Origin: JAPSGB01 sp963775185
GTDB lineage: Bacteria > Myxococcota_A > Polyangia > Polyangiales > Polyangiaceae
Direction of reading: 5' to 3'
Assembly (NCBI GenBank): GCA_963775185.1
Contig: CAVZIE010000031.1
Span: 248,001 to 312,000, forward strand
Length of the DNA: 64,000 nucleotides
This document shows, piece after piece, positions 34,071 to 43,363 of the stretch. Positions within the stretch are counted from its first letter, which is position 1. Every line of letters begins with the position of its first letter. A program made the translations under genes and the position numbers. Below the pieces are notes generated by a model. It was not told the DNA's origin. It worked only from the letters and a program-made list of their open reading frames with translations, and made no database searches.

Positions 34071-35593
34071 CGACCTGGCTACGCGCGCACGGCGCGTACG
34101 CGGCGGTCTGCGCCGCGCTCGGCGTGCTCGTGGTCGTGCCATGGTGGAGCTCGACGCTGCTGCCGCTCATGGACTACTCGCAGCTGCTCACGTTCGTGCG
34201 CGCCTTCCAGGACATGGGCAAGGCCGGTTCGCCGTTCCACGGCACGTACACGACGGGGTTTCCGATCTCGCCGCTAGTGCTGCCGATCGTGCTGATGGAC
34301 GTCCTCGGCCGCGTCTCGTCGGTCGAGACCGCCGGGAAGATCCTGATCACCCTGTACGCGATTGGCTTGCCGGCGGCGGCGGCGTTCCTGCTCTCGAGCG
34401 TCGGGCAGAGCCGCTGGAACGTGGTGGGCGTGTTCCCGCTCGTGTTCAGCAAGTGGGTCAGCTCGGGCTTCTTCGCGTTCTTCACCGGCGCGCCGCTGGT
34501 GTTGCTCGCCTACGCATTCGCGGTCCGGCACTTCGCCAAGCCCACGCTCAGGCGCGGCGTCGCCCTGGCGCTGATCCTGAGCACGCTGCTCTTGTGGCAC
34601 GCGTTGCTGGAGGCCGAGGCGCTGCTGGGCGTGGGGCTGCTCTGGCTGTTCTGGCCCGCGCCCAGCTGGCGCGCGCGCTGGCTCTCGCTCGTGCCGTTCG
34701 CGTTGCCGCTCGCGCTGATGGCGGTGTGGTTCGGCGCGAACTTCCACGGTCCGCAGCCGCCGGTCGCGCGCACCGTCTGGCCGACGTTGGCGCAGCACTT
34801 CGACGCCCAGCAGTTCTTCAGCAAGCTGTTCATGCTCTTCCCGCACTCGGACGTCTACGCGAAGGCGCTGCTGCTCGCGCTTGTCTCCGGGCTCGTGCTG
34901 GGCGCGCGCCAGCGGTTGTTCGCCGCGCCGGACGCGCCGCTGTCGGGCTGGCGTGTGCACAACCCGCTGGCCGTGTTCGCGCTGGTGGCGATGGCGTGTT
35001 ACCTGGCTTTCCCCGAGGCGACGCTCCACGCCGAGATCATCAACCAGCGCTTCGGCTGGTTCGCAGCGCTGTATCTCGTGCTCGCCTGGAGCTGGCCCGG
35101 GCTTTGGGCCGCCAGGGCGGCGGCCGTCGCGTTGGTGGTCGCGGTGGCGGGCGCGTATCTGCTCGACGTCGACGCCCGCTTCCGGCAGTTCCACAGCGAG
35201 ACGGTCGGTGCTTCGCGCCTGATCGACACGCTTCCGGACGGAAGCACGCTGATCGCGCCGCTCCAGAACGGCGACACGCAGGCCTTCCAGAACGTACCGA
35301 TCCGGGAAATCCAGCAGTACGCGACCGCGCGCAAGGGCGGGCTGCCCACCACGTCGTTCGCCGGCTACGGCCTCAACTACATCCGCTTCGTCCACGGCAA
35401 CCCGATGCCGGATCTGTCCGCGCGCAACTGGCAGCGATCCTCCGGGCTCATCCGCTTCGACTACGTCCTGCTGCGGAAGCCGGACGCGCGGGTATTGGCG
35501 TCGCGAAAGACGCGCGTGGTGCGCCGCGACGGCGATTGGGTGCTGCTCGGCGTGTGTGGCTCGAAGCGTTTCCCGCGCTGCCCCGGCGGTTGA
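34049..35593 (+). CDS. Polytopic membrane protein, possible GT-C-type glycosyltransferase
   Basis: The 514-residue protein has about ten predicted transmembrane segments (first about residues 16-33) and a non-membrane C-terminal domain of some 125 residues (from DVDARFRQFHSETV to the end) that would face outside. An early lumenal loop with acidic Asp (PLMDYSQLLTFVRAF) and the overall plan suit GT-C enzymes that use lipid-linked sugars, but I see no definitive signature. The ATG at 34049 overlaps the epimerase by 22 bases. A similar plan is seen in the 624-residue protein at 37848, so two such proteins flank the glycosyltransferase-CapK fusion gene. Confidence 0.75.
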   Translation: MASRQQIATWLRAHGAYAAVCAALGVLVVVPWWSSTLLPLMDYSQLLTFVRAFQDMGKAGSPFHGTYTTGFPISPLVLPIVLMDVLGRVSSVETAGKILITLYAIGLPAAAAFLLSSVGQSRWNVVGVFPLVFSKWVSSGFFAFFTGAPLVLLAYAFAVRHFAKPTLRRGVALALILSTLLLWHALLEAEALLGVGLLWLFWPAPSWRARWLSLVPFALPLALMAVWFGANFHGPQPPVARTVWPTLAQHFDAQQFFSKLFMLFPHSDVYAKALLLALVSGLVLGARQRLFAAPDAPLSGWRVHNPLAVFALVAMACYLAFPEATLHAEIINQRFGWFAALYLVLAWSWPGLWAARAAAVALVVAVAGAYLLDVDARFRQFHSETVGASRLIDTLPDGSTLIAPLQNGDTQAFQNVPIREIQQYATARKGGLPTTSFAGYGLNYIRFVHGNPMPDLSARNWQRSSGLIRFDYVLLRKPDARVLASRKTRVVRRDGDWVLLGVCGSKRFPRCPGG

Positions 35594-35594
35594 G

Positions 35595-37793
35595 TCAGCT
35601 GGCGGTGCGGGTCCGGTCGGGCGCGCGCGCCTGGAAGTCGACCGGTAGGCGCGACACGCTGGCGAGGCGCTTGCCCGTGCGCACCATCTCCACCGAATCG
35701 ACGAACTCCACGTCGATCCGCATGTCGTGGCCGAGATAACTGCGGAAGGTCGCCAGAATCTCCTCCAGAACATCGTCGGAGTAGCGGCCGCCCTTGACCA
35801 CGCGGAACGCCATCGCGCCCTGCGTGTCCTGGACCACCTGGAAGCGCTGGATCGCGTGGTCGAACTCCTTCAAGTAGTGCGCGAAGAAGGTGCCCGGGAG
35901 ATAGCGCCCGTCCGTGCCCTGGATGATCGACTGGATGCGGCCTTCGATGTTGCCGATCAAGGGCAAGCCGCGGCCACACGAGCACTGCTTCGACGGATCG
36001 ACGGCGACCGCTAGATCGCCGATCCGGTAGCGAACGAACGGCAGGCAGTAGTTGTTTAGATCCGTGATCACGACCTCGCCCGTCTCGCCGGGCGCCACCG
36101 GGCGACCGTCTCGCAGGATCTCGACGATGTAACCCTCGCCGACGACGTGGTGACCGCTGTGCGCGTCGCACTCGTAGGCGATGCCGGAGAACTCGCGCGC
36201 GCCGTACTTGTCGAAGACCTTGCAGCCGAACGCGTCCTCGATGAGCTTCCGGCTCTGCGCCGGCAAGGTCTGTGCGCTCGTCATGATCGCGCGGGGGTGC
36301 ACGCTCACCGAGCCGTGCGTCGCGACGTAGTGCGCCAGAAAATCCAACGCTTCCGCGTAGCCGTCCAGCAGCACGGGTTTCCACGCAGCGATGCTCTCGA
36401 CCATCTGCGCCAGCCCGCTCTCGTTCATCTCGAACACCGGCACGTACAGGCGCCGCTGCATCCAGGCGTCGAGCCGCTCCTTGAGCGCCTGCTCCTTGCT
36501 CATGCCCAGCGTCTGGTGCCACAGCCGAACGCTCGGGTCGCCGAACTCGAATCCGGTCCACTCTTGCGCGCGCAGCGTCGCGGCCCAGCGGAACTCCAGC
36601 TGCGAGCGGTCGGCGTAGCAGACGAACGGTTCCCCGGTGGAGCCGCTGGTCGTGATCTTGAGCACCTGGTTCTTGTCGTGGTTTTCGCTCAGGATGTCGA
36701 AGTAGAGGTGCTCGCGGATGTCGCTCTTGGTCAAGAACGGCAACTTGTGCAGATCGTCCTGGCCGCGGATGTCCTCCGGCCGCAACGTGAGCGACTTCAT
36801 CCGCTCGCGGTAGTACGGCACGTTGCGGTAGGCGTGACGCACCAGGCGGCGCAGCTTCTCGTCCTGCAGCTCGCGCAACTGGCTCGGCGCCAGCCACTGC
36901 GTCTTGCCGAGCATCTCGTAGTAGCGCTCTACGTCGCGCGTGATCATCCAGTGCGTCTGCTCGAAGGTGGAGACGTAGACGTCCCACCTGAGCTTGCGCG
37001 CCGGCGACATCGGCTTGCTGCGGTCGAGCACAGGGTAGCGGCGCAAGAACTGTTGCGACACGTCGCGCGTCGGATGATGGAAGCGGTACTCCCAGGCGGC
37101 CTTGCCGAGATCGATCAGCGAACGCCCGGCAGCGCGGTACGCCGTGCCGTCGAGGAAGCTCTTCCCCGCGCGGCGGTTCTCGAACAGCGTCTCGACTTCC
37201 TTGTACGAGTAGCCCTTCGCGTGCGCGGCGACCATGATGAAAGACTGCCAGTACGCGTACTTCCCCTCGTACGTCAGCAGGTCCTCCATCACCTCTTTGC
37301 CGCACATCAGAAAGCCGCTCTTGTTGTCGGAGAGCTCCATGCCGAAGGTGCCGTTCAGCAGGCGGTTGAAGCCACGACTCAGGTGATAGCGGGCGCCGCG
37401 CTCGCGACCGACCGGGCTTCGCCAGCCCTGGACGACGTCGATGCTGTGCTCGAACAGCTCACGATAGAGCCGGAGCAGGTCTTCGGGCTGATACTGCAGG
37501 TCCGAGTCGATCACCGCGACGGTGGGAGCCCGCGCGGCCGCGACGCCCGTCTTCCAAGCGTTCGCGATTCCGAGATTCGTGTGGTGGAAGCGACCCACGA
37601 CGCGGTCCGGGTACTCGACGGCCAGGCGCTCGATCTCCGCCCGAGTCCCGTCGCTGCTGCCGTCGTCGACCAGGATCAGCTCGCCCGGGAGGTCACCGTG
37701 CGTGAACACGTTGAGCACGCGGCGCGTGAGCTCGCCGACGTTGAGCTCCTCGTTGAAGCAAGGAGCGATGACCGAAAGCGCGTAGTCCGTCAT
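35595..37793 (-). CDS. Fusion of family-2 glycosyltransferase with PaaK/CapK-type adenylate-forming enzyme
   Basis: The 732-residue protein joins two enzymes. Residues about 1-240 are a GT2 domain of dolichol-phosphate-mannose-synthase type: VIAPCFNEELN, VDDGSSDGT and the DxD-like DSDLQYQPEDLL. A linker (about 240-330) leads to a PaaK/CapK-like domain with HAYRNVPYYRERM, the phosphate loop TSGSTGEP, KYGAREFS, the acidic GDLA region and the late LGHDMRIDVEF. CapK-like enzymes activate an acid with ATP and are common in capsule clusters. The single frame has no break, so this is a real fusion. The ATG at 37793 begins MTDYALSVIAPC. It is 54 bases from, and divergent to, the 624-residue membrane protein gene. 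Confidence 0.88.
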   Translation of the reverse strand: MTDYALSVIAPCFNEELNVGELTRRVLNVFTHGDLPGELILVDDGSSDGTRAEIERLAVEYPDRVVGRFHHTNLGIANAWKTGVAAARAPTVAVIDSDLQYQPEDLLRLYRELFEHSIDVVQGWRSPVGRERGARYHLSRGFNRLLNGTFGMELSDNKSGFLMCGKEVMEDLLTYEGKYAYWQSFIMVAAHAKGYSYKEVETLFENRRAGKSFLDGTAYRAAGRSLIDLGKAAWEYRFHHPTRDVSQQFLRRYPVLDRSKPMSPARKLRWDVYVSTFEQTHWMITRDVERYYEMLGKTQWLAPSQLRELQDEKLRRLVRHAYRNVPYYRERMKSLTLRPEDIRGQDDLHKLPFLTKSDIREHLYFDILSENHDKNQVLKITTSGSTGEPFVCYADRSQLEFRWAATLRAQEWTGFEFGDPSVRLWHQTLGMSKEQALKERLDAWMQRRLYVPVFEMNESGLAQMVESIAAWKPVLLDGYAEALDFLAHYVATHGSVSVHPRAIMTSAQTLPAQSRKLIEDAFGCKVFDKYGAREFSGIAYECDAHSGHHVVGEGYIVEILRDGRPVAPGETGEVVITDLNNYCLPFVRYRIGDLAVAVDPSKQCSCGRGLPLIGNIEGRIQSIIQGTDGRYLPGTFFAHYLKEFDHAIQRFQVVQDTQGAMAFRVVKGGRYSDDVLEEILATFRSYLGHDMRIDVEFVDSVEMVRTGKRLASVSRLPVDFQARAPDRTRTAS

Positions 37794-37847
37794 GAAGGCC
37801 GGAGAACATAGCACGAACTCCCTTGCCTCCTCCGCGCGCGTGCGCGC

Positions 37848-39722
37848 ATGTTCGCGGTCGTGGAATATGCGCAGGACAATCCTCTGCCCTTGGCGTGCAT
37901 TGGATTGCTCCTGGTTCTTCCCGGCGTGTTCCTGGCGGGCGTCCCGGTGGTCGAGCGCGCGCTGCGGGATGTGCGGTCGCGCGCGACGGTCGCGCCGGGG
38001 TTGGGCCTGTGCTTGTGGCTGATCGTCGTCGAGCTGGCGGGTCGCGCCAGCCATTCGTTCGTCGCGTCGTTCGTCGGCGGGACGCTGGCGGTGGGGCTGT
38101 TCGGGTATGCGGCGCTGGCGCTGCGCCTGCGAAAGAGCGCGATCCGGATCCCGCGCGTGCGCCCTCCGTGGCCGCTGGTCGTCGTCGCGGTGCTCGGCGT
38201 CGCCGTGATCGTGCCCGCGACCCTGCTGAACTTCCACGACGAGCTCACGGTCGCCGGACACTGGGTGACGATCGGGCAGCTGCAGAACGGCCACTTCCCA
38301 CCGCGCTTCCCGACCTTTCCCGAGTACGAGCTGCGCTACCACTACGCCTTCGACGTCTTGGCCGCGATGGTGTCGGGCCTTTTCCGGACCGGCATCGCCC
38401 GCAGCATCGACGTCACCACGCTGGTGCTGTGGTTCTACACGATCGTGCTCCTGTATCGCGTGGGCGAGCGTTTCGTCGACGAGCGCCGCGCCTGGCTGAC
38501 GCCGGTGGTCGCGCTGTTCGGCGGCGGCGTGCCGTTCTTCTGCCGCACCGCCCACGACACCCTGGGCCCGCACCTGCTCGGCCAGTGCAAGATCGACGGG
38601 CTTTGGCTCGCGCCGTCGACGGCGAGCGAGTTCTTCCAGCATCCGTTTTCGCTCGGCTTCCCGCTCGCGCTGATGCTGGTCCTCGTGCTGGCGGAGCGCG
38701 ACGCGCCGTCGCTTGCCGCGCGCGGCGTCGCCATGGGCATCGTGCTCGTCGCGCTCGCGACCAGCCAGATCGTCGTGTTCGCGACGGTCGGGACGGCGGC
38801 GCTCGCGGCGGAGTGCCTGCCCGCCGGTCGTCTCGACGTGCGCCGCGCGGGGATTGCGCTCGCGATCGGGATCGCGGCGCTGGTCTTGGCCCGGGTGATG
38901 GGCGGCTTCTTCGCGCCGGCGCCGTACCAGGCGCGGGCCGCGCTCGAGCTGCACCTCGGCGTCACCACCACGGCTGGCGGCAGCGTGCGCTGGATGGCGC
39001 AGACCTTCGGCCTGTTGCTCGTCGCCGGACCGATCGGCGTGTTCTTGCTGCGGCGCGAGCGCTTGCTGTTCGCAGCCGTGATCGCCGGCTGCCTCGTCGT
39101 CATCAACACGCTTCGCTATGCGCACTCGTGGGACATCGTGAAGTTCGGGACCGTCGGCGCGTTCTTCCTGGGGATCTCGTCGAGCGCGAGCGTCGCGTGG
39201 CTGTTGCGGCGCGCGACCGCGTCCTTGCTGGCCCGCGTTGCGCTGCGACTGGCGGCGGTGGCCGGGCTATCGGCGATCGTCGCGGCGGGTGCCGCGTTCC
39301 ACTATGTGATGATCCGTGACGTGCCGGGCGCCTACCACGAGCGACCCGAGAAACTCTCCAAAGACGACGCGACGATGCTGGCCTACCTGCGGCGGCACGT
39401 CCGTCCCGGCGAGATCGTCTTCCGCGATCAGCGCCAGGCCCTGGGCTACGCGCAATGGGGAGGGATCGCGACGCCGTTCCCCGTGTACCCGACGCCGAGC
39501 TTCGGCTTTCCGCCTTCGGCGATTGCCGCGCGTTGGCGCTTGCTCCGGCGGCCGTCGCCGGACGTCGACGCGTACCGGGCGCAGGGCATGCACTGGTTCG
39601 TACTGTCGCGCGCCGATCGCGCGCTCCAGGCCCGGATGATGCGCTGGGTCTCCGCGGGCACGGCGCGGCCGGTGCTCGCGTCGGGATCGCTCTCGTTGTT
39701 CGAGCTCTTGCCGCGCCGTTGA
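37848..39722 (+). CDS. Polytopic membrane protein, possible GT-C-type glycosyltransferase
   Basis: The 624-residue protein has about 12 predicted transmembrane segments, with a lumenal loop bearing ELTVAGHWVTIGQLQNG and FPEYELRYHYAFDVLAAMV; the RYHYAFD motif after a membrane segment recalls PMT/GT-C enzymes and related DUF families. A soluble C-terminal domain of about 130 residues (from GAAFHYVMIRDVPG) ends the protein. It would act on the outer face of the inner membrane on lipid-linked glycan, by inference. The ATG at 37848 is divergent from the fusion gene; the stop directly abuts the stop of the methyltransferase gene (TGATCA, 39720-39725). Confidence 0.75.
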   Translation: MFAVVEYAQDNPLPLACIGLLLVLPGVFLAGVPVVERALRDVRSRATVAPGLGLCLWLIVVELAGRASHSFVASFVGGTLAVGLFGYAALALRLRKSAIRIPRVRPPWPLVVVAVLGVAVIVPATLLNFHDELTVAGHWVTIGQLQNGHFPPRFPTFPEYELRYHYAFDVLAAMVSGLFRTGIARSIDVTTLVLWFYTIVLLYRVGERFVDERRAWLTPVVALFGGGVPFFCRTAHDTLGPHLLGQCKIDGLWLAPSTASEFFQHPFSLGFPLALMLVLVLAERDAPSLAARGVAMGIVLVALATSQIVVFATVGTAALAAECLPAGRLDVRRAGIALAIGIAALVLARVMGGFFAPAPYQARAALELHLGVTTTAGGSVRWMAQTFGLLLVAGPIGVFLLRRERLLFAAVIAGCLVVINTLRYAHSWDIVKFGTVGAFFLGISSSASVAWLLRRATASLLARVALRLAAVAGLSAIVAAGAAFHYVMIRDVPGAYHERPEKLSKDDATMLAYLRRHVRPGEIVFRDQRQALGYAQWGGIATPFPVYPTPSFGFPPSAIAARWRLLRRPSPDVDAYRAQGMHWFVLSRADRALQARMMRWVSAGTARPVLASGSLSLFELLPRR

Positions 39723-40421
39723 TCACGGACGGCACAGGAAGCACGCGCGCAAGGGAAACCAATCGAAGGGGGCGGACCCGCGCTCGACCACGCGCAGGTG
39801 GCGCTTCAACAGCCGCTCGAATTGCCACGGCCACCACTGGTGCAGGTGATACTCGTCGCCTCCCCAGTTCACGCGATTGCCCAGCGCCCATCCGAGCGGT
39901 GTGCGCCGCACGATGCGCTTCAAGCCGTTGATCATCGGATCCACCGGCACGGTGATCACGGCGCGGCCGGCCGGCGCGAGGAGCCGTGCGATCTCGGCGA
40001 CGACCTCGTCCGGATTCGTCGTGTGCTCGAGCACCTCGGTGCAGATCACCGCGTCGAAGCTCGCCGCGGGCAGGCCAAGCTCGGTGATCTGGCCCTTCTT
40101 GAACTCGACGTCGTAGCCGTGGAGATTCTTCCGCGCCGTGTCGAGGAACACGTCGGACACGTCGACCGCGACCAGGTGCGCCTGGGGAAACATCCGCAGC
40201 ACGTGCCCGCCGCCCGAGCCGACCTCGAGCAGCGTTTCCCCCGGGCGCGCCGCGACCATGTCGCGGATGATCGCCAGACGACGTTGCTCGACGAACCGCA
40301 CCACCCGCGGCGAGCGCTCGTAGTAGTCGTCGATGGGGTGCTCGCGCGCCAGGCGGTCGTTCAGCGCCTCCACGTCGCGGTCGGTGTGCAGCTCGGTCAT
40401 GGCGGTGGCGGAAGGTAGCAT
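39723..40421 (-). CDS. SAM-dependent methyltransferase (class I)
   Basis: The protein (232 residues from 40421, 225 from 40400) has a Rossmann methyltransferase domain: LLEVGSGGGHVLRMF (motif I), VAVDVSDVFLD, CTEVLEHTTNP and APAGRAVITVP. It resembles UbiE/bioC-like class I enzymes found in glycan clusters, where they methylate sugars or lipid carriers; substrate is unknown. I prefer the ATG at 40421 (MLPSATAMTELH) because GGAG lies upstream at a workable distance, but MTELHTD at 40400 is possible. Its stop abuts the opposing membrane protein stop. It ends the presumed glycan group. Confidence 0.82.
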   Translation of the reverse strand: MLPSATAMTELHTDRDVEALNDRLAREHPIDDYYERSPRVVRFVEQRRLAIIRDMVAARPGETLLEVGSGGGHVLRMFPQAHLVAVDVSDVFLDTARKNLHGYDVEFKKGQITELGLPAASFDAVICTEVLEHTTNPDEVVAEIARLLAPAGRAVITVPVDPMINGLKRIVRRTPLGWALGNRVNWGGDEYHLHQWWPWQFERLLKRHLRVVERGSAPFDWFPLRACFLCRP

Positions 40422-40450
40422 CCGCGCGCGCTCCGATCCCGCATCTTTCG

Positions 40451-42430
40451 TCAGCGGCGCCCGCGGCGCTCCAGCCACGCTTCGGCGAAATCGAGCAGCT
40501 TCGCCGCGTAGCGCGGGTTGTGGACGCCGGCGGCCGGATCCTCCACCACCAGTCGCACGGCCGCGATCGCACGCCGCGCGTCGGCGTCCTCCTTCACGCT
40601 CTCGCTCTTCGCGTGCAGCGGCTTCGTGTCCTTTCCGGTCTGCCGGCCCGGCGCGGCATCAAGCTTCGCGAGCAGCCGTCGCGCGCGCGCCTGGAGGTCA
40701 CGTGGCTCCGGCGCGCCGCCCTTGTGGCAGCGCGAACACGCCGCCGGCCGCGCCGTGAAGTCATGACCTTCCCCCAGCACCTGCGAGTCCGGCGGCGTTG
40801 CGCCGTGACACGCGATGCAACCTCCAGCGAGCGCGTGCGGCGGCGACTTGGCGTCGGGCTGCGCCGGGCCGACCTCGTAGAGCAGGTTGCCGGCGCTCGC
40901 GCCCGGCGCGCCGTCGTCCTTGTCCGACGCGTGACAGCCGAGGCACACGCCGGACGCGCGAGCGTTGTCGTCCACGCGTGGCGCGAAGCCCGCGGGCAGC
41001 GCCACGTCGCGCAGCAGCGCGCGGCCCACGTGCTTGCCGTGTGGCGCGTGACACGCGGCGCAGGCGATGCCGAACGCGGCGTCGGGCGGCGGTGCGGGAT
41101 CCGCGCGGTATGCGCCCAGGCGCGCGAGGAAGCCCGCCGTGGTGTGGCAGCGCGCGCACGCGCCCTCGCGCGTCGCGGGAGCGAGGTCGCTCTTCGCCAT
41201 GCGGCTCTTCCGCCACGCCACGACGTGGCCGTAGCGCGGCGGCGCGTCGTGACAGGTGGCGCACACGTCGCTGCGGAGCACGGTCCAGCGCGTGCCGCGC
41301 TCGGGGATCATGCCCGGGCCGTGACACGCGGTGCAGGTCACGCCGCCCACGCGCCGGAGCGCCCGCGGCACGTCGTTCCACGTCGTCGCGGCGCGCGCCG
41401 CGGGAAACACCCACGCGAGCTCGCGCGCCACGGCGAGGAAGCCGCCGTCGGCGACGCCGGGCTCGCCCGCCGCGTGACACGAAAGCGTGCAGGCCGAACG
41501 CGCTCCGGCGAGCTTGCCGTCGATGGCGCGCGCGAGCACCGTGGTCATGGGGCTGGTCGCGGCGAGACGCTCGGCGTCCGCGTGGCACCCGGAGCGACCG
41601 CAGTCGAGGGGCGTCCCGCTGTGCGTGCCGGCGGTCAGCGCGAGCTCTCGCCCGGCGCCGTCCGCCAGCACGTAGCGACCGCGCTTGTCCGCCATGAACG
41701 TCTCCGCGCTGACCTCTGCCGCGCTCTCCGGCGGCGCCTTCACGAGGTGCCAGCCGTCGCCGCCCAGCCACACGCGCTGGCCGATGGCGAGACTCGGCAG
41801 ACCGCTGGCGCGCGGCGCCGACGCCAGGCGCACGATCTGCCTGGTCGTTCGCCGGCCGTCGCTCCACGTCGCTTCGAGCGCGACCGCACCGCGCGTGCGC
41901 GGCGACAGCGGGACGATGCCCCAGGGGAGGGGACCTTCGCGCGCGTCCCGCAGCGGCCGCGTGTGGAGCGAGAGCGAGAAGCCGTTCTTCGCGGTCCGGA
42001 GCTCGAGCGGCGCTCCCCCGGTCTGCTTCCAGGTGACGCGGCCGGCGACCGCGGCGCGGCAACCGGGACGGAGCTCGATCGTGACGTCGCGGTCGAAGCC
42101 CACGGCCGCGCGCTCGTCGCCGGCGTCGAGCCACGCTGCGATGCGCGCGCGTCGCTCGTCGCCCGGCTTCGCGCCGCCGAGGTCCACGTCCAGCGGACAC
42201 GCGTCGGGGACCTCCACGCGCAGCTTCCGCGCGCCGGCATCGACCCGCACCAGCAGCGATCGTCCGACGCGCGTCGCGCTGCGCACCGCGGTCGACGGCG
42301 TGAACGTCGCGTGCTCGAGCGCGTCGCCGAGACCGTACGGCGCGTCGACGCGCAGCGTGACCGGCGCGGGCTGCGCGTGCTCGGCGCACGCGGTCGCGAC
42401 CAGCGCCGCGGCGATCCAGCGGCGCTTCAC
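40451..42430 (-). CDS. Multihaem c-type cytochrome lipoprotein
   Basis: The 659-residue protein starts with a lipoprotein signal (VATAC). Residues about 25-270 are beta-rich with no haem. The second half has seven canonical haem-binding CxxCH sites (CTACH, CATCH, CARCH, CAACH, CLGCH, CIACH, CSRCH), plus two atypical ones, CGRSGCH (Cx4CH) and CTLSCH (Cx3CH), ahead of them. Up to nine haems are possible. A charged C-terminal segment follows. The GTG at 42430 has GGAGGG upstream and overlaps the preceding lipoprotein gene by four bases. DNA coding AAPGRQTG near the end (40637-40660) matches the dispersed repeat. Likely role: electron transfer at the cell surface. Confidence 0.88.
   Translation of the reverse strand: MKRRWIAAALVATACAEHAQPAPVTLRVDAPYGLGDALEHATFTPSTAVRSATRVGRSLLVRVDAGARKLRVEVPDACPLDVDLGGAKPGDERRARIAAWLDAGDERAAVGFDRDVTIELRPGCRAAVAGRVTWKQTGGAPLELRTAKNGFSLSLHTRPLRDAREGPLPWGIVPLSPRTRGAVALEATWSDGRRTTRQIVRLASAPRASGLPSLAIGQRVWLGGDGWHLVKAPPESAAEVSAETFMADKRGRYVLADGAGRELALTAGTHSGTPLDCGRSGCHADAERLAATSPMTTVLARAIDGKLAGARSACTLSCHAAGEPGVADGGFLAVARELAWVFPAARAATTWNDVPRALRRVGGVTCTACHGPGMIPERGTRWTVLRSDVCATCHDAPPRYGHVVAWRKSRMAKSDLAPATREGACARCHTTAGFLARLGAYRADPAPPPDAAFGIACAACHAPHGKHVGRALLRDVALPAGFAPRVDDNARASGVCLGCHASDKDDGAPGASAGNLLYEVGPAQPDAKSPPHALAGGCIACHGATPPDSQVLGEGHDFTARPAACSRCHKGGAPEPRDLQARARRLLAKLDAAPGRQTGKDTKPLHAKSESVKEDADARRAIAAVRLVVEDPAAGVHNPRYAAKLLDFAEAWLERRGRR
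40637..40660. repeat. Palindromic repeat copy inside the cytochrome gene
   Basis: The 24 bases starting GGTCTGCCGGCCCGGCGCGG agree with the copy at 16211-16234 at 22 positions. Read on the minus strand in the cytochrome frame it encodes APGRQ, in the same phase as the other in-gene copies. Confidence 0.5.
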
Positions 42431-43200
42431 GGCGCCCTCCGACACGTCCCGAACGCGCAGCGCTCGCCCGCGCGGCAGTCCTGGTCGAGCCAGCAGTCCG
42501 GCGCCGGGGCGAGCGGCAGGCACACGCCGCTCGCGCACGCGCTGCCCGCCGGGCAGCCGCTGCCGCACGCTCCGCCGAGCGCGAGCCGGCCGCCGTGCTC
42601 GCACAACCGCGCCACGTCGCCGCCGGTGTGGTCGAAGCGGCAATGCCACGGCCCGGCGCCGTCCGGATAGTCCGGCGCGAAATCGACGCACACGCGCTCG
42701 CCGGGCTTGCCCCGGCGGCTCCCGCAGGAAAATCCCGGATCGGCGCGGCCGGCGGCGATGCCCGAGGCCGGCGCGATGAAGTGGCACAGGACGGCGCCGT
42801 CCAGATCCGCGCACTCCCACTGGCCGTCGTCGGGAAGCCGCGCGAAGCGCTGGGTGCACAGCGTGCCGGTGCACACGAACTTGCCCGCGCCGAGCGCGCG
42901 ATCCGCGCACACGCGCGCCGCGCCGGAGCCCGAGCAGCGCCACGCGCCCAGGTGCGGCGCGTCGGGGATGGGGCGCCGCACGAGGCGCGGCACGCGCGGC
43001 TCTGCGGCGGCGAAGCACGCGCGGCGCTCGCCCACGTCCATGCACGCGTCGCCGACGTCGCCGGGCGCCGGCGCGGCGACGAAGCGCGGGGCGTCCGCGA
43101 CGCGCACGTCGGGCGGCGGCACGCGGCGCTCCGTACACGCCGCCGACGTCGCGCCGACCACGAGCGCGACGAACGCGCGAGTCCGGCACAGTGACGCCAC
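42427..43200 (-). CDS. Cys-rich lipoprotein paired with the multihaem cytochrome
   Basis: The 257-residue product has a lipoprotein signal (GATSAAC) after a GTG start at 43200. The mature part is rich in Cys with several pairs (CTGTLCTQRF, CADLDGAVLCHF, CSGSGAARVCAD) and a C-terminal module CWLDQDCRAGERCAFGTC similar to Cys-rich repeats in neighbouring proteins. No haem site is present. It overlaps the cytochrome gene by four bases (GTGA), so the two are made together and may form a surface complex (inference). The open frame upstream of 43200 is not convincing as coding sequence. Confidence 0.78.
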   Translation of the reverse strand: MASLCRTRAFVALVVGATSAACTERRVPPPDVRVADAPRFVAAPAPGDVGDACMDVGERRACFAAAEPRVPRLVRRPIPDAPHLGAWRCSGSGAARVCADRALGAGKFVCTGTLCTQRFARLPDDGQWECADLDGAVLCHFIAPASGIAAGRADPGFSCGSRRGKPGERVCVDFAPDYPDGAGPWHCRFDHTGGDVARLCEHGGRLALGGACGSGCPAGSACASGVCLPLAPAPDCWLDQDCRAGERCAFGTCRRAP

Positions 43201-43260
43201 GCCGCGCGAGCCTATCGCGCCGCGCGCCCCGGGATCACCGACGCCGCTGCGCGCACGCGG

Positions 43261-43280
43261 ATTCCGCGCCGGACCGGCAT
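43261..43280. repeat. Palindromic repeat copy 6 (single arm)
   Basis: ATTCCGCGCCGGACCGGCAT is an exact complement of the consensus core. It lies in the 163-base divergent gap between the Cys-rich lipoprotein gene and the RCC1 lipoprotein gene. Confidence 0.75.
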
Positions 43281-43363
43281 CAGGCAAACACAAGCCCGCG
43301 ACGATCCGGGGTCGATATCCCTGCGGGCGCGCCGCGGCGCTTTGGTGTACTTTCCGGGGCGCG

